From contig JARLGP010000211.1 of NCBI GenBank assembly GCA_031292735.1, positions 1 through 43,209 of the forward strand: a stretch of 43,209 bases of DNA, given 5' to 3'. Positions 16,268-26,282 of the stretch are shown here, in pieces. The translations under genes and the position numbers were made by a program. Numbering within the stretch: position 1 is the stretch's first letter; the number at the start of each line of letters is the position of its first letter. This DNA is from Holophaga sp. GTDB taxonomy: Bacteria > Acidobacteriota > Holophagae > Holophagales > Holophagaceae. The notes under the pieces were generated by a model that was given only the letters and a program-made list of their open reading frames with translations, was not told where the DNA came from and ran no database searches.

Positions 16268-17242
16268 ATGAACAAGAAGATCATCCTCCCCATCGCCGTG
16301 GTCCTCGCCGCCGCGGGCGGCACCTACGCCTGCCGCAGCCGCGACCGCGGCGAACGCCCCACCCTCTACGGCAACGTGGACATCCGCGAGGTCAGCCTGG
16401 CCTTCCGGGTGGGCGGGCGGATCACCGAGATCAAGGTGGACGAGGGCGACCCGGTGCACGCCGGCGACCTCATCGCCAGCCTGGACCCGGAACCGCTGCA
16501 GCACGCCGTGGCCAACGCGGAAGCCGCGGTGGCGGCCACCGGCGCCCACGCCGCCATGCTGCACAAGGGCTACCGCAGCGAGGACGTGGAGCAGGCCAGG
16601 GGCCGCCTGGAAGCGGCCCGGGCCGCCCTCAGGCAGGCCGAGCAGCAGCTGGTGCGCCAGAAGGCCATGGTGCCGCCGGGGGCGGCCCCCCAGCGGACCC
16701 TGGACGACGCCCAGTCCCAGCACGACCAGGCCGCGGCCCAGATGCGCATCGCCGACCAGAGCCTGCGCGAGCTGACCGCCGGCTACCGCAAGGAGGAGAT
16801 CGCCGAGGCCGACGGGCAGTTCCAGCAGGCCCAGGCCACCCTGGCCACCGCCCGGCTCAACCTGCGCGACGCCCAGCTCACCGCGCCCAGCGACGGGATC
16901 ATCCTCACCCGGGCGGTGGAGAAGGGTTCCATGGTGGCGTCCGGCACCCCCGGCTTCAGCCTCACCCTCACCCATCCGGTGTGGGCCCGGGCCTACGTGG
17001 ACGAAGCCCACCTGGGCCGGTTCAGCAGCGGAACCCAGGTGCTGCTCACCACCGACCTGCACCCGGACAAGCCCTACCACGGGGTGGTGGGCTTCGTTTC
17101 GCCCACCTCCGAGTTCACCCCCAAGACCGTGGAGACCCCCGATCTGCGCACCTCCCTGGTCTACCGCCTGCGCATCGTGGTGGCGGACGCCGACGCCCAG
17201 CTGCGCCAGGGCATGCCGGTGACCGTGCGGCTGGCCCGATGA
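16268..17242 (+). CDS. HlyD-family periplasmic adaptor (YbhG-like)
   Basis: The 324-residue protein has one N-terminal membrane segment (IILPIAVVLAAAGGTYA), the barrel-sandwich half GNVDIREVSLAFRVGGRI with DEGDPVHAGDLI, a long coiled coil (about 85-205) rich in Ala, Gln and Glu, and the return segment LTAPSDGIILTRAVEKGSMV. It should bridge the ABC permeases and the outer-membrane protein of the same operon. The stop overlaps the ATPase start by ATGA. Confidence 0.88.
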   Translation: MNKKIILPIAVVLAAAGGTYACRSRDRGERPTLYGNVDIREVSLAFRVGGRITEIKVDEGDPVHAGDLIASLDPEPLQHAVANAEAAVAATGAHAAMLHKGYRSEDVEQARGRLEAARAALRQAEQQLVRQKAMVPPGAAPQRTLDDAQSQHDQAAAQMRIADQSLRELTAGYRKEEIAEADGQFQQAQATLATARLNLRDAQLTAPSDGIILTRAVEKGSMVASGTPGFSLTLTHPVWARAYVDEAHLGRFSSGTQVLLTTDLHPDKPYHGVVGFVSPTSEFTPKTVETPDLRTSLVYRLRIVVADADAQLRQGMPVTVRLAR

Positions 17243-18972
17243 GTGGGGACGCCGTCATCGAAGTGCGGGGCCTGCAGAAGCGGTTCCCGGGCTCCCGGGT
17301 GCCGGCCCTGGACGAGGTGACCACCACCATGCGGGCCGGGACCATCACCGGCCTGGTGGGCCCGGACGGCGCCGGCAAGACCACCTTCCTGCGCACCCTG
17401 GCCGGCCTGCTCGGGCCCAGCGCCGGGGAGATCCGGGTGCTGGGCCTGGACCCCTGCGCCCAGAGCACCCAGCTGCGCGAACAGATCGGCTACATGCCCC
17501 AGAAGTTCGGCCTGTACGAGGACCTGAGCGTGCTGGAGAACCTCACCCTCTACGCCGACCTGCGCAACGTGGTGGGCGCCGAGCGGGAAGCCACCTTCCA
17601 GCGGCTGCTGGCCTTCACCGACCTGGCCAGCTTCACGGACCGCTGGGCCGGCAAGCTTTCCGGCGGCATGAAGCAGAAGCTGGGCCTGGCCTGCTCCCTG
17701 CTGGGCCACCCGAAGGTCCTGCTGCTGGACGAGCCCGGGGTCGGGGTGGATCCCATCTCCCGGCGGGAACTCTGGAAGATGGTGCGGGCCCTGTCCGGGG
17801 ACGGCATGACCGTGGTGTGGAGCACCGCCTACCTGGACGAGGCCGAGCAGTGCGACGACGTGCGCATGATGGACCAGGGCCGGATCAAGGCCAGCGGCAG
17901 CCCCCAGGAGCTCATGGCGCCCATGGCCGGGCGCTGCTTCCAGATCACCCACCTGGAAGGCAGCCCGCGCAGCCTGCTGCACCGGGTGCTGAACGCCCCC
18001 GAGGTGATCGACGGCGCCATCCAGGGCAGCCAGGTGCGCATCGTGCTCCGGGAGCCGGAGGTGTTTCCCGACCTGGCCCTGCTGGGCGCCGGGCCCCAGG
18101 CCGCCTTCCGGGCCGTGCCCGCGCGCCTGGAGGACGCATTCATCAGCCTGCTGGGCGGCGGCCCCGGGGGCGATTCGGCCCTGGCCGAAGTGACCCAGGC
18201 CAAGGTGCCCGATCCGGCCCTGGACCCGAGCGCCATCATCCAGGCCAGGAACCTCTGCAAGCGGTTCGGGGCGTTCCAGGCCACCGACGATGTGAGCTTC
18301 CAGGTGGCCCGGGGCGAGATCTTCGGCCTGCTGGGCCCCAACGGGGCCGGCAAATCCACCACCTTCAAGATGGAATGCGGCCTGCTCAAGCCCACCAGCG
18401 GCCAGGCCCTGGTCATGGGCCTGAACCTGGAGCACAGCCCCTCCAAGGCCCGCCAGAAGCTGGGCTACATGGCCCAGAAGTTCTCGCTCTACGGCCAGCT
18501 GAGCGTGCGCCACAACCTCCGGTTCTTCGCCCAGATCTACGGCCTGGACGGCGCCGCCCAGGACTTCAAGGTGCAGCAGATGGTGGACACCTTCGACCTG
18601 GAGCCGTACCTGGACAGCCTCGCCGGTGAGCTTCCGCTGGGTTTCAAGCAGCGGCTGGCGCTGGCCTGCGCGGTCATGCACGAGCCCCAGGTGCTGTTCC
18701 TGGACGAGCCCACCTCCGGGGTGGACCCGGTGACCCGGCGGGAGTTCTGGAACCACATCCACGGCCTGGCCAACAAGGGCGTGACCATCATCGTCACCAC
18801 CCACTTCATGGACGAGGCGGAGTACTGCGACCGCATCGGCCTGGTGTTCCGGGGCCGGCTCATCGCCCTGGGCCGGCCGGACGACCTGAAGCAGCGCTGC
18901 GCCACCGCCGAGCGGCCGGATCCCACCATGGAGGACGCCTTCATCGAACTCATCCTGGAGGCCGGATCATGA
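17239..18972 (+). CDS. tandem ABC ATPase (YbhF-like) with one degenerate site
   Basis: The 577-residue protein holds two ABC domains (about 5-235 and 333-575). Domain 1 has Walker A GPDGAGKTT (41-49), signature LSGGM (140-144) and Walker B LLLDEP (161-166), but its switch histidine is replaced by A197 (STAYLDEAE). Domain 2 has Walker A GPNGAGKST (366-374), LFLDEP (486-491) and H522 (TTHFMDEAE), but its signature is LPLGF (465-469). When the halves pair, one ATP site is canonical and the other lacks both histidine and signature. It powers the two ABC-2 permeases that follow. The start is ATG 17239, overlapping the adaptor stop; the frame is open upstream only by chance. Confidence 0.9.
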   Translation: MSGDAVIEVRGLQKRFPGSRVPALDEVTTTMRAGTITGLVGPDGAGKTTFLRTLAGLLGPSAGEIRVLGLDPCAQSTQLREQIGYMPQKFGLYEDLSVLENLTLYADLRNVVGAEREATFQRLLAFTDLASFTDRWAGKLSGGMKQKLGLACSLLGHPKVLLLDEPGVGVDPISRRELWKMVRALSGDGMTVVWSTAYLDEAEQCDDVRMMDQGRIKASGSPQELMAPMAGRCFQITHLEGSPRSLLHRVLNAPEVIDGAIQGSQVRIVLREPEVFPDLALLGAGPQAAFRAVPARLEDAFISLLGGGPGGDSALAEVTQAKVPDPALDPSAIIQARNLCKRFGAFQATDDVSFQVARGEIFGLLGPNGAGKSTTFKMECGLLKPTSGQALVMGLNLEHSPSKARQKLGYMAQKFSLYGQLSVRHNLRFFAQIYGLDGAAQDFKVQQMVDTFDLEPYLDSLAGELPLGFKQRLALACAVMHEPQVLFLDEPTSGVDPVTRREFWNHIHGLANKGVTIIVTTHFMDEAEYCDRIGLVFRGRLIALGRPDDLKQRCATAERPDPTMEDAFIELILEAGS

Positions 18973-20093
18973 GCGGGATTTCCCCACGGCGCCTGCTGGC
19001 CCTGTGCCGCAAGGAGTCGTACCAGATCGTGCGCGACCCCAGCAACATCCTCATCGCCTTCGTGCTGCCGGTGATCCTGCTGTTCCTGTACGGCTTCGCC
19101 GTGAACCTGGACGTGAACCTGGTGCGCATCGGCGTGCTGCGCCTGGACGACGGGCCGGCGGCGGTGAGCTTCGAGGAGCAGCTGCAGGGCACCCCCGCCT
19201 TCGAGATCCACCACGGCGCCTCCCGCCAGGCCCTGATGGGCGCCATGGCCCGGGGCGAGATCCGCGGCCTGGTGGTGATCCAGAACGACTTTTCCAGCAA
19301 GTGGCTGCAAGGCCGGAACGCCGCCATCCAGGTGCTCACCGACGGTTCCGAGCCCAACACCGCCAACTTCGTTTCCGCCTACGTGCAGGGCGCCTGGCAG
19401 AAGTGGACCGAGGTCCGGGCGCCGCTGTCCGACGGCAGCCCGGTGGCGGGCCTGGACCAGCGCTCCCGGGCCTGGTACAACCCGGCCACCATCAGCCGCG
19501 ACTACCTGCTGCCCGGCTCCATCGCCGTGGTGATGACCGTCATCGGCGCCCTGCTCACCTCCCTGGTGGTGGCCCGGGAATGGGAACGGGGCACCATGGA
19601 GGCGCTCCTGGCCACCCCGGTGACCGCCGCCGAGCTGCTGCTGTCCAAGATCCTGCCCTACTACCTGCTGGGCATGGTGGCCATGGTGCTGTGCACCCTG
19701 GTGGCGGTGGTGCTCATGGGGGTGCCGTTCCGCGGCTCCTTCCTGGTGCTGGCCGGTTCCAGCACCCTGTTCCTGGGCGCCGCCCTGGGCTTCGGGCTGT
19801 TCCTGTCCACCACCCTGCGCAACCAGTTCAACGCCGCCCAGGCCGCCCTCTCCGCCGGCTTCCTCCCGGCCATGATGCTGTCCGGCTTCGTGTTCGAGAT
19901 CAGCAGCATGCCCTGGCCGCTGCGCTGGCTCACCCGGCTGTTCCCGGCGCGCTACTTCACCAGCTCGCTGCAGACCCTGTTCCAGGCGGGGACCGTCCCC
20001 TCCATCCTCGTGCCCAACGACTGCTTCCTGGCCGTGCTCATGGTGTTCTGGCTGACCATGACCGCCCGCAAGACCACCCGAACCCTGGACTGA
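18969..20093 (+). CDS. ABC-2 type permease (YbhS/YbhR-like)
   Basis: The 374-residue protein has one N-terminal helix (NILIAFVLPVILLFLYGFAV), a periplasmic domain of about 130 residues, then five or six C-terminal helices including GSIAVVMTVIGALLTSLVVA. The ATLREWERGTMEALLATP-type coupling segment (AREWERGTMEALLATPVT) is present. It overlaps the ATPase gene by 4 nt and is paired with the next permease, so the pump is probably a heterodimer. Confidence 0.9.
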   Translation: MSGISPRRLLALCRKESYQIVRDPSNILIAFVLPVILLFLYGFAVNLDVNLVRIGVLRLDDGPAAVSFEEQLQGTPAFEIHHGASRQALMGAMARGEIRGLVVIQNDFSSKWLQGRNAAIQVLTDGSEPNTANFVSAYVQGAWQKWTEVRAPLSDGSPVAGLDQRSRAWYNPATISRDYLLPGSIAVVMTVIGALLTSLVVAREWERGTMEALLATPVTAAELLLSKILPYYLLGMVAMVLCTLVAVVLMGVPFRGSFLVLAGSSTLFLGAALGFGLFLSTTLRNQFNAAQAALSAGFLPAMMLSGFVFEISSMPWPLRWLTRLFPARYFTSSLQTLFQAGTVPSILVPNDCFLAVLMVFWLTMTARKTTRTLD

Positions 20094-20097
20094 CCCC

Positions 20098-21192
20098 ATG
20101 CTGAAACGCCTGCTCGCCCTGATCCGCAAGGAACTCCAGACCGTCCTCGGCAACCCCAAGTCCCGGGGCATGCTGATCCTGCCGGTGGTGCTGCAGGTGA
20201 TCCTGTTCCCGTTCGCCGCCACCATGGAGGTCAGGCACGCCACCATCGCCGTCTACAACCAGGACGCCGGCTCCGCCTCGGTGGAGCTGATCCAGCGCCT
20301 GGGCCGCAGCGCCGCCTTCGACACGGTGAAGGTGGTGCGCAGCGAGCCGGAGCTGCGCCAGGCCATCGAGGGCCAGAGGGCCCTCCTGGCCGTGGCCTTC
20401 CCGGCGGACTTCTCGCGCCGGCTGCTGGCCGGCGAGAACGCGCCCCTGGAGACCGTCATCGACGGCCGGCGCTCCAACAGCGGCCAGATCGCCAGCGGCT
20501 ACGTGACCCAGGTGCTCGCCGACTACGCCCGGGAGCGCGGCGCCCCGGCGGTCAGCACCCTGGCCCTGCGCAACATCTACAACCCCAACCTGCACTCCAT
20601 GTGGCACGTGCTGCCCAGCCTGGTGGCCATCATCACCACCATCGGGTGCCTGTTCGTGACCGCCCTCAGCGTGCCCCGGGAACGGGAGGAGGGGACCTTC
20701 GACCAGCTGCTGGTTTCGCCGCTCACCCCGGCCTACATCATGGTCGGCAAGGCCGTGCCCGGCATCCTCATCGCCCTGGCCCAGGGGCTCTTCATCGCCG
20801 CCGTGGCCGCCTGGGTGTTCCGGGTGCCGTTCACCGGCTCCCCGCTGGTGCTGGTGGTGGGGCTGCTGTGCTACGGCCTGGCCCTGGCCGGGATCGGCCT
20901 GTTCATCGCCAGCCTCTGCATGACCCAGCAGCAGGCCTTCTTCGGGGTGTTCACCTTCATGTCGCCGGCCGTGCTGCTGTCGGGCTACGTGAGCCCCATC
21001 GAGAACATGCCCCTGGCGCTGCGCTGCCTGGCCTGGATGAATCCCCTGACCCACACCATCCTCATCATGAAGGGGGTGTTCCTCAAAGGCTTCGGCTTCG
21101 CCCAGGCCTGGCCCTACCTCTGGCCCCTGCTGGCCATCGCCTTCTGCACCCTGTCGGTCGCCCTGACCATGTTCCGCCGCCACATCGCCTGA
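20098..21192 (+). CDS. ABC-2 type permease, second subunit (YbhR-like)
   Basis: The 364-residue product repeats the same plan: N-terminal helix (GMLILPVVLQVILFPFAA), an extracytoplasmic domain (about 40-180), and C-terminal helices with the coupling segment PREREEGTFDQLLVSPLTP and a conserved SPIENMPLALR motif. It begins 4 nt after the previous stop. The two permeases are diverged rather than identical copies. Confidence 0.9.
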   Translation: MLKRLLALIRKELQTVLGNPKSRGMLILPVVLQVILFPFAATMEVRHATIAVYNQDAGSASVELIQRLGRSAAFDTVKVVRSEPELRQAIEGQRALLAVAFPADFSRRLLAGENAPLETVIDGRRSNSGQIASGYVTQVLADYARERGAPAVSTLALRNIYNPNLHSMWHVLPSLVAIITTIGCLFVTALSVPREREEGTFDQLLVSPLTPAYIMVGKAVPGILIALAQGLFIAAVAAWVFRVPFTGSPLVLVVGLLCYGLALAGIGLFIASLCMTQQQAFFGVFTFMSPAVLLSGYVSPIENMPLALRCLAWMNPLTHTILIMKGVFLKGFGFAQAWPYLWPLLAIAFCTLSVALTMFRRHIA

Positions 21193-21203
21193 TCGAGAAC
21201 CCC

Positions 21204-22604
21204 ATGAAAAAGCATCTGGCCCTTTTCCTGTTCCCCGCCCTGCTGGCCTGCCATCCGGTGGGCACCGACTACACCCGGCCCAGGCTGCCCCTGCCGGAGA
21301 GCTTCCAGGTGCCCACCGGCACCTCCGCTCCGCAACTGCAGTGGTGGTCGGCCCTGGGCGACCCCGCCCTCACCCGGCTCATCGCCCAGGCCTACGCCGG
21401 CAGCCCAGACCTCCACCTGGCCGAGGCCCGGCTGCGCCAGGCCCGCGCCCAGCAGGGCGTGCAGGACGCCCAGGGCGGCCCCGACCTGAGCATGACCGGG
21501 CGGGTGTCCCGGGACCGGCTCAGCAGCAACGGCGAGGCCTTCGCCAACGTGCCCACCCGCAACCCCAAGGTGAACTTCACCAGCTACCAGGCGGGCTTCG
21601 ACGCCTCCTGGGAGCTGGACCTGTTCGGCCACCAGCGGCGCCTGTCCGAGGCCGCCCGGGCCCGCACCGAATCCAGCGCCGAGCAGCTGGACGACGCCCG
21701 GCTGGTGCTGGCCGCGGAAGTGGCCCGCACCTACATCGAGCTGCGCACCGGGCAGCAGCGCCTGATGCTGGCCGACACCACCACCCGGCAGCTGGAGGAG
21801 CTGGTGCGGCTGGCGCAGGTGGCCTTCCAGGCCGGGGACAGCTCCCGCCAGGAGCTGGCTCAAGCGGAGCTGAACCTGTCCGGCTTCCGGTCCACCGTGC
21901 CCGACCTGGAGGTGGGCCTGCGGGAGAGCCTGACCCGTCTGGCCACCCTCACCGCCCTGCCCCTGGAGCAGGTGCAGGCCCAGGTGGGCCCCGTCGCGCC
22001 GCTCGTGGCCGTGCCCCCGGCCCCCGCCGCGGGCCTGCCTTCGGACCTGCTGAACCGGCGTCCCGACCTGCGCGGAGCCGAGCGTGACCTGCAGGCGGCC
22101 AACGCCGACGTGGGGGTGGCCCTGGCCGAGCGCTACCCGAGCTTCTCCCTGGTGGGCAACGCCGGCTGGAATTCCATCCAGAGCGGCACCCTCCTGCAGA
22201 ACGCCAGCCGCACCTGGGGCCTGGGCCCGCAGTTCAGCCTGCCCCTGTTCAACCAGGGACGGCTCAAGGCCCAGGTGCGGGCCAACCAGGCCGCCTACGA
22301 CGCCGCCCTGGCCACCTACCACAAGGCCGTGCTCACCGCCCTGGCCGACGTGGACGTGGCCTTCACCCGGCTGGCCCAGGACGAGCGCAAGCGCCAGCAG
22401 CTGCTGGATGGCGAGGCCCGCCAGCGGCAGCTCCTGGACCTGGTCCAGCGGCAGTTCCAGGCCGGGGACAGCGCCCGCACCGCCGTGCTGCTGGTCCAGC
22501 GGAACCTGCTGGGCCAGCAGGACCAGACCCTGCAGGCCCAGTCCCAGAGCCTGGTGGCGCTGGTGTCGGTCTACAAGGCCCTGGGCGGCGGCTGGGCCCG
22601 GTAG
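21204..22604 (+). CDS. TolC-like outer-membrane efflux lipoprotein (NodT/OprM family)
   Basis: The product is 466 residues from ATG 21204. A lipoprotein signal with lipobox LLAC (C16) is followed by GTDYTRP, typical of NodT/OprM proteins. The WWSALGDPALTRLI segment, the duplicated coiled-coil halves and NRRPDLRGAERDLQAANADVGVA are family marks. It closes the ABC efflux operon and is the only outer-membrane channel gene in the window, so it may also serve the RND pump encoded at 10207-14528. Confidence 0.92.
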   Translation: MKKHLALFLFPALLACHPVGTDYTRPRLPLPESFQVPTGTSAPQLQWWSALGDPALTRLIAQAYAGSPDLHLAEARLRQARAQQGVQDAQGGPDLSMTGRVSRDRLSSNGEAFANVPTRNPKVNFTSYQAGFDASWELDLFGHQRRLSEAARARTESSAEQLDDARLVLAAEVARTYIELRTGQQRLMLADTTTRQLEELVRLAQVAFQAGDSSRQELAQAELNLSGFRSTVPDLEVGLRESLTRLATLTALPLEQVQAQVGPVAPLVAVPPAPAAGLPSDLLNRRPDLRGAERDLQAANADVGVALAERYPSFSLVGNAGWNSIQSGTLLQNASRTWGLGPQFSLPLFNQGRLKAQVRANQAAYDAALATYHKAVLTALADVDVAFTRLAQDERKRQQLLDGEARQRQLLDLVQRQFQAGDSARTAVLLVQRNLLGQQDQTLQAQSQSLVALVSVYKALGGGWAR

Positions 22605-22651
22605 GGGCAAGGGGAACCCCCGTCGTCCGGGCTCCAGATCCTTCCATGGGG

Positions 22652-22960
22652 TCAGGCATCCAGATTGAAGCTATCGGGTCCGATGGACTCTTCCTGCCGG
22701 TGGACGCAGGTGACAACGATCCTGTCCCCCTGGACCTCGTACAGAAGGCGAAGGGGTTTGACCAGGATCTCGCGGTAGAAGCCAACACCGAATTCCGGCA
22801 CCCACCGGCCCAGATCCGGGTATCTGGCGAGATGGCGAAGGCTCAGGTCGACCCTGTGCCGCAGGCGGCGGGCAGCCTCTGGGCTGAAGCCGCCCAGGTA
22901 GTCGAGCCGCTCGGCATATTGCTCGACAGCGGGGTCGGTCCACAGGATGATCAACGCCAT
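22652..22960 (-). CDS. RelE/ParE-family toxin (second TA pair)
   Basis: The 102-residue protein shows WTDPAVEQYAERLDYL, a helical RRLRHRVDLSLRHLARYPDLG, the core VPEFGVGFYREILVKPLRLLYEV and a final IVVTCVHRQEE strand, all as in ParE-type toxins. Its start lies inside the antitoxin gene (10-nt overlap), so it is translated after the antitoxin. Target not known. It is not closely similar to the toxin at 597. Confidence 0.85.
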   Translation of the reverse strand: MALIILWTDPAVEQYAERLDYLGGFSPEAARRLRHRVDLSLRHLARYPDLGRWVPEFGVGFYREILVKPLRLLYEVQGDRIVVTCVHRQEESIGPDSFNLDA

Positions 22961-23211
22961 TTGGCCGTCCTGGCCATCACCTCGTCGTGGGTCTGGGTCC
23001 GCCCCTCAGCCAAGGCCCTTTGGCCCCGGATAATGCCCTCAAGGAGTTCGATCTTGCGTTCCTGCATCCGATAACTGGTTACATCCATCAGGATGGCGGC
23101 CTCCCGGCCATGCTCGGTGATGAGCAGCGGCTCCTGCTCTCGCTGCAGGGCCTCTATGATTTCGGTAGCCTTGCGCTTGATGTCGGTTACGGGGATCAGT
23201 CTTGGCAGCAT
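22951..23211 (-). CDS. Phd/YefM-family antitoxin (second TA pair)
   Basis: The 86-residue protein has the Phd N-terminal pattern IPVTDIKRKATEII and EPLLITEHGREAAILMDVTSY, followed by a charged helical tail that would bind the toxin. AAAGG lies about 8 nt before the start. The promoter and palindrome at 23257-23272 lie directly upstream and suit autorepression. Confidence 0.85.
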   Translation of the reverse strand: MLPRLIPVTDIKRKATEIIEALQREQEPLLITEHGREAAILMDVTSYRMQERKIELLEGIIRGQRALAEGRTQTHDEVMARTAKWR

Positions 23212-23256
23212 GGGTGGCCTTTGGGAAAACGGCTGGGCGCGCCGGTGATATTATTC

Positions 23257-23272
23257 TAGCACTTTAGTGCTA
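23257..23272. promoter_or_regulatory. palindrome TAGCACT-TT-AGTGCTA at the TA promoter
   Basis: Two perfect 7-bp arms are separated by 2 bp. On the minus strand the palindrome is directly followed by a -10-like TAGAAT that shares its last bases, and then by the antitoxin leader. This is where a Phd-type repressor would act. It overlaps the stop codon of the upstream dehydrogenase-like gene. Confidence 0.6.
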
Positions 23273-24541
23273 TTTGGCACCCCCCCCGCCGACCACCGTG
23301 ACCGGAGCCAGGCTGTGCCCCGGCGCGAACGCCACCCCGAACTGCGCCATGCGGTCCCGCACCAGCGCATGCAGCGCCTCCACCTGCCGGCGCACCCCGG
23401 GCGCCACCGGGCGCCGGGTGGGCGCCAGGCCCCAGCGCAGCCGGCTGGGGGCGCCGAAGTAGATGCCGTCCACGAAGCTGCTGGCCAGCACCTCCCTGCC
23501 CTGCAGCAGCGCCGGCAGGGTGAGCACGATGGAGGACAGGGCCGGGCCGATGCAGGGGATGAAGCCCAGGTCGCGGATCCGGTAGTTGCCGGTGCGCGCC
23601 GCCTGGGTCATGGCCAGGGACAGTTCCGTGTCGGGCGCGGCCGGATCGTCGAACACCAGCACGTCGGTGGAATGCGGCCCGTACGGCACGCCCCGGCGTG
23701 CCGCCCGGACGCCGCGGCCCTCGGCCTCGGCCCGGGCCAGGGCCCGGCCCCACATGATGCCCAGGGCCAGGCCGGCCACCCGTTCCGGGGCCAGCCCGCC
23801 GCCCAGGAACTCGCCCATGGGCCCGTTGCTGTCGTGGAAGCTGGCCTGGGCCAACAGCTCCACCGGATCGGAAATCACGAAGAACAGCCCGGTGTAGTCC
23901 GCCGCCAGCGCGGCGTCCAGGGCGCCCCGCAGGGCTTCCCGGTTGGGCCCGAACTGGGGCAGGCGCACGTCCCCCGGCGCGCCCAGGGGCGGCACCCCCC
24001 GGGCGGCGGCGAACAGGAAGGCGTCGCAGCGCCGCAGCAGGTCGGGCAGGGGCGCCGCCTCCACCCGGGGCAGGGCCACCGCCCCGCGCCAGCTGGCCAC
24101 GCAGGCCAGCTCCTGGCGCATGCGCTCCAGGTTGTCGCCGTCGCAGTCGTGCAGCAGCAGCGTGCCGATGCGGGTCCGGGTGCGGTCCGCGGCCGCCAGC
24201 GCCGAGGCGGCCAGGCCGCCCACCCGGCCCAGCCCGGAGATCCCCACCACCAGCTCCCGGCGCCTGGGCGGCTCGGCCATGGCCTTCAGGTAGCGGTCCA
24301 GGCCGGGGCAGCCCGCCAGGTAGGTCCAGCCGGAGCCGCCGCCCTGCCAGAGGGCCCGGGGCCCGCCGCCCGGCGCCAGCCGGCCCTGGGCGATCCACGG
24401 TTCCAGGGCCGGATCGCCGGGCACCGGGGCGAGCCGGAATTCCGGGGCCGGGGCGGAGCGCCGGCGCAGCCCCCAGCCCAGCCGTGCAGCCGTGTCCGGA
24501 TCGTCCACCAGCACCACCCGACCGTTCCCATAGAGCTCCAT
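23270..24541 (-). CDS. divergent lactate/malate dehydrogenase-superfamily protein
   Basis: The 423-residue protein has about 95 extra N-terminal residues, then a Rossmann motif GISGLGRVGG (100-109) with an acidic residue after the second strand (LLLHDCDGDN). FVISDPVELLAQ (221-232) corresponds to the NPVD strand of LDH/MDH, where the usual Asn is Asp. GPHSTDVLVF (288-297) may replace the GEHGD motif, with H290 as catalytic histidine. ATG 24541 is supported by GGGAG upstream; the frame extends to 24613 without support. Substrate unknown. It lies between gdhA and the TA pair on the same strand. Confidence 0.6.
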   Translation of the reverse strand: MELYGNGRVVLVDDPDTAARLGWGLRRRSAPAPEFRLAPVPGDPALEPWIAQGRLAPGGGPRALWQGGGSGWTYLAGCPGLDRYLKAMAEPPRRRELVVGISGLGRVGGLAASALAAADRTRTRIGTLLLHDCDGDNLERMRQELACVASWRGAVALPRVEAAPLPDLLRRCDAFLFAAARGVPPLGAPGDVRLPQFGPNREALRGALDAALAADYTGLFFVISDPVELLAQASFHDSNGPMGEFLGGGLAPERVAGLALGIMWGRALARAEAEGRGVRAARRGVPYGPHSTDVLVFDDPAAPDTELSLAMTQAARTGNYRIRDLGFIPCIGPALSSIVLTLPALLQGREVLASSFVDGIYFGAPSRLRWGLAPTRRPVAPGVRRQVEALHALVRDRMAQFGVAFAPGHSLAPVTVVGGGGAK

Positions 24542-24620
24542 GATTCCGCTCCCAAGCCCGTTCCTTGTGATTTTGCCTGAGACAGTAGCACGGTCGCCGG
24601 GTACGTCCAGCAAAGACGGC

Positions 24621-24649
24621 GGGGGCCGGAGCGGAACGCCGCGGCCCCC
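24621..24649 (-). terminator. likely terminator of gdhA
   Basis: GGGGGCC (24621-24627) pairs with GGCCCCC (24643-24649), extendable by one or two pairs, and on the minus strand the stem is followed by GTCTTT. It lies 22 nt after the gdhA stop. The T-run is short. Confidence 0.5.
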
Positions 24650-24670
24650 GCGCCGGGCACTGCAATCCGG

Positions 24671-26044
<1,374 letters not shown>

Positions 26045-26212
26045 GAGATGCTCCTTGGTTGTGCCCCTCAGGGGCTGGGGTGGAGGGTGCCATTTCGCGG
26101 GTTCCGGGGCAGGCCCCGGGCCGTTGCCGCGGCGGCAGACGAGGTCGGGAGGGTGGCCTCCGGTGGCCAAGCCCCCAGGAATACATGAAGCGGGTGGTGA
26201 ATTCGCGGATCC

Positions 26213-26240
26213 ATTATCAAAATCCGGAGGTCACCGTCAA
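26213..26240 (-). promoter_or_regulatory. gdhA: sigma70-like promoter of gdhA
   Basis: On the minus strand TTGACG (26235-26240) and GATAAT (26213-26218) are 16 nt apart, each one base off consensus. The start of transcription would be near 26206, about 160 nt before the ATG. The rest of the 429-bp gap 26045-26473 shows no gene. Confidence 0.6.
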
Positions 26241-26266
26241 TCTGTTTCTTTTCGAATTTTCATCAA

Positions 26267-26282
26267 TGTGATTCCGATCACA
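26267..26282. promoter_or_regulatory. perfect CRP/FNR-type site upstream of gdhA
   Basis: TGTGA-N6-TCACA is the exact CRP consensus half-site pair. The centre is about 68 bp upstream of the predicted gdhA transcription start, near the spacing of class I activator sites. A CRP/FNR-family regulator is therefore likely to control gdhA; its gene is not in the window. Confidence 0.65.

Noticed and set aside
24542..24613. N-terminal extension of the LDH-like protein
   Set aside because: GGGAG precedes ATG 24541, and the extension has no ribosome site or family similarity.
26045..26170. N-terminal extension of GdhA
   Set aside because: It is Pro/Gly-rich and unlike GdhA; AAGGAG and the expected N-terminus support ATG 26044.
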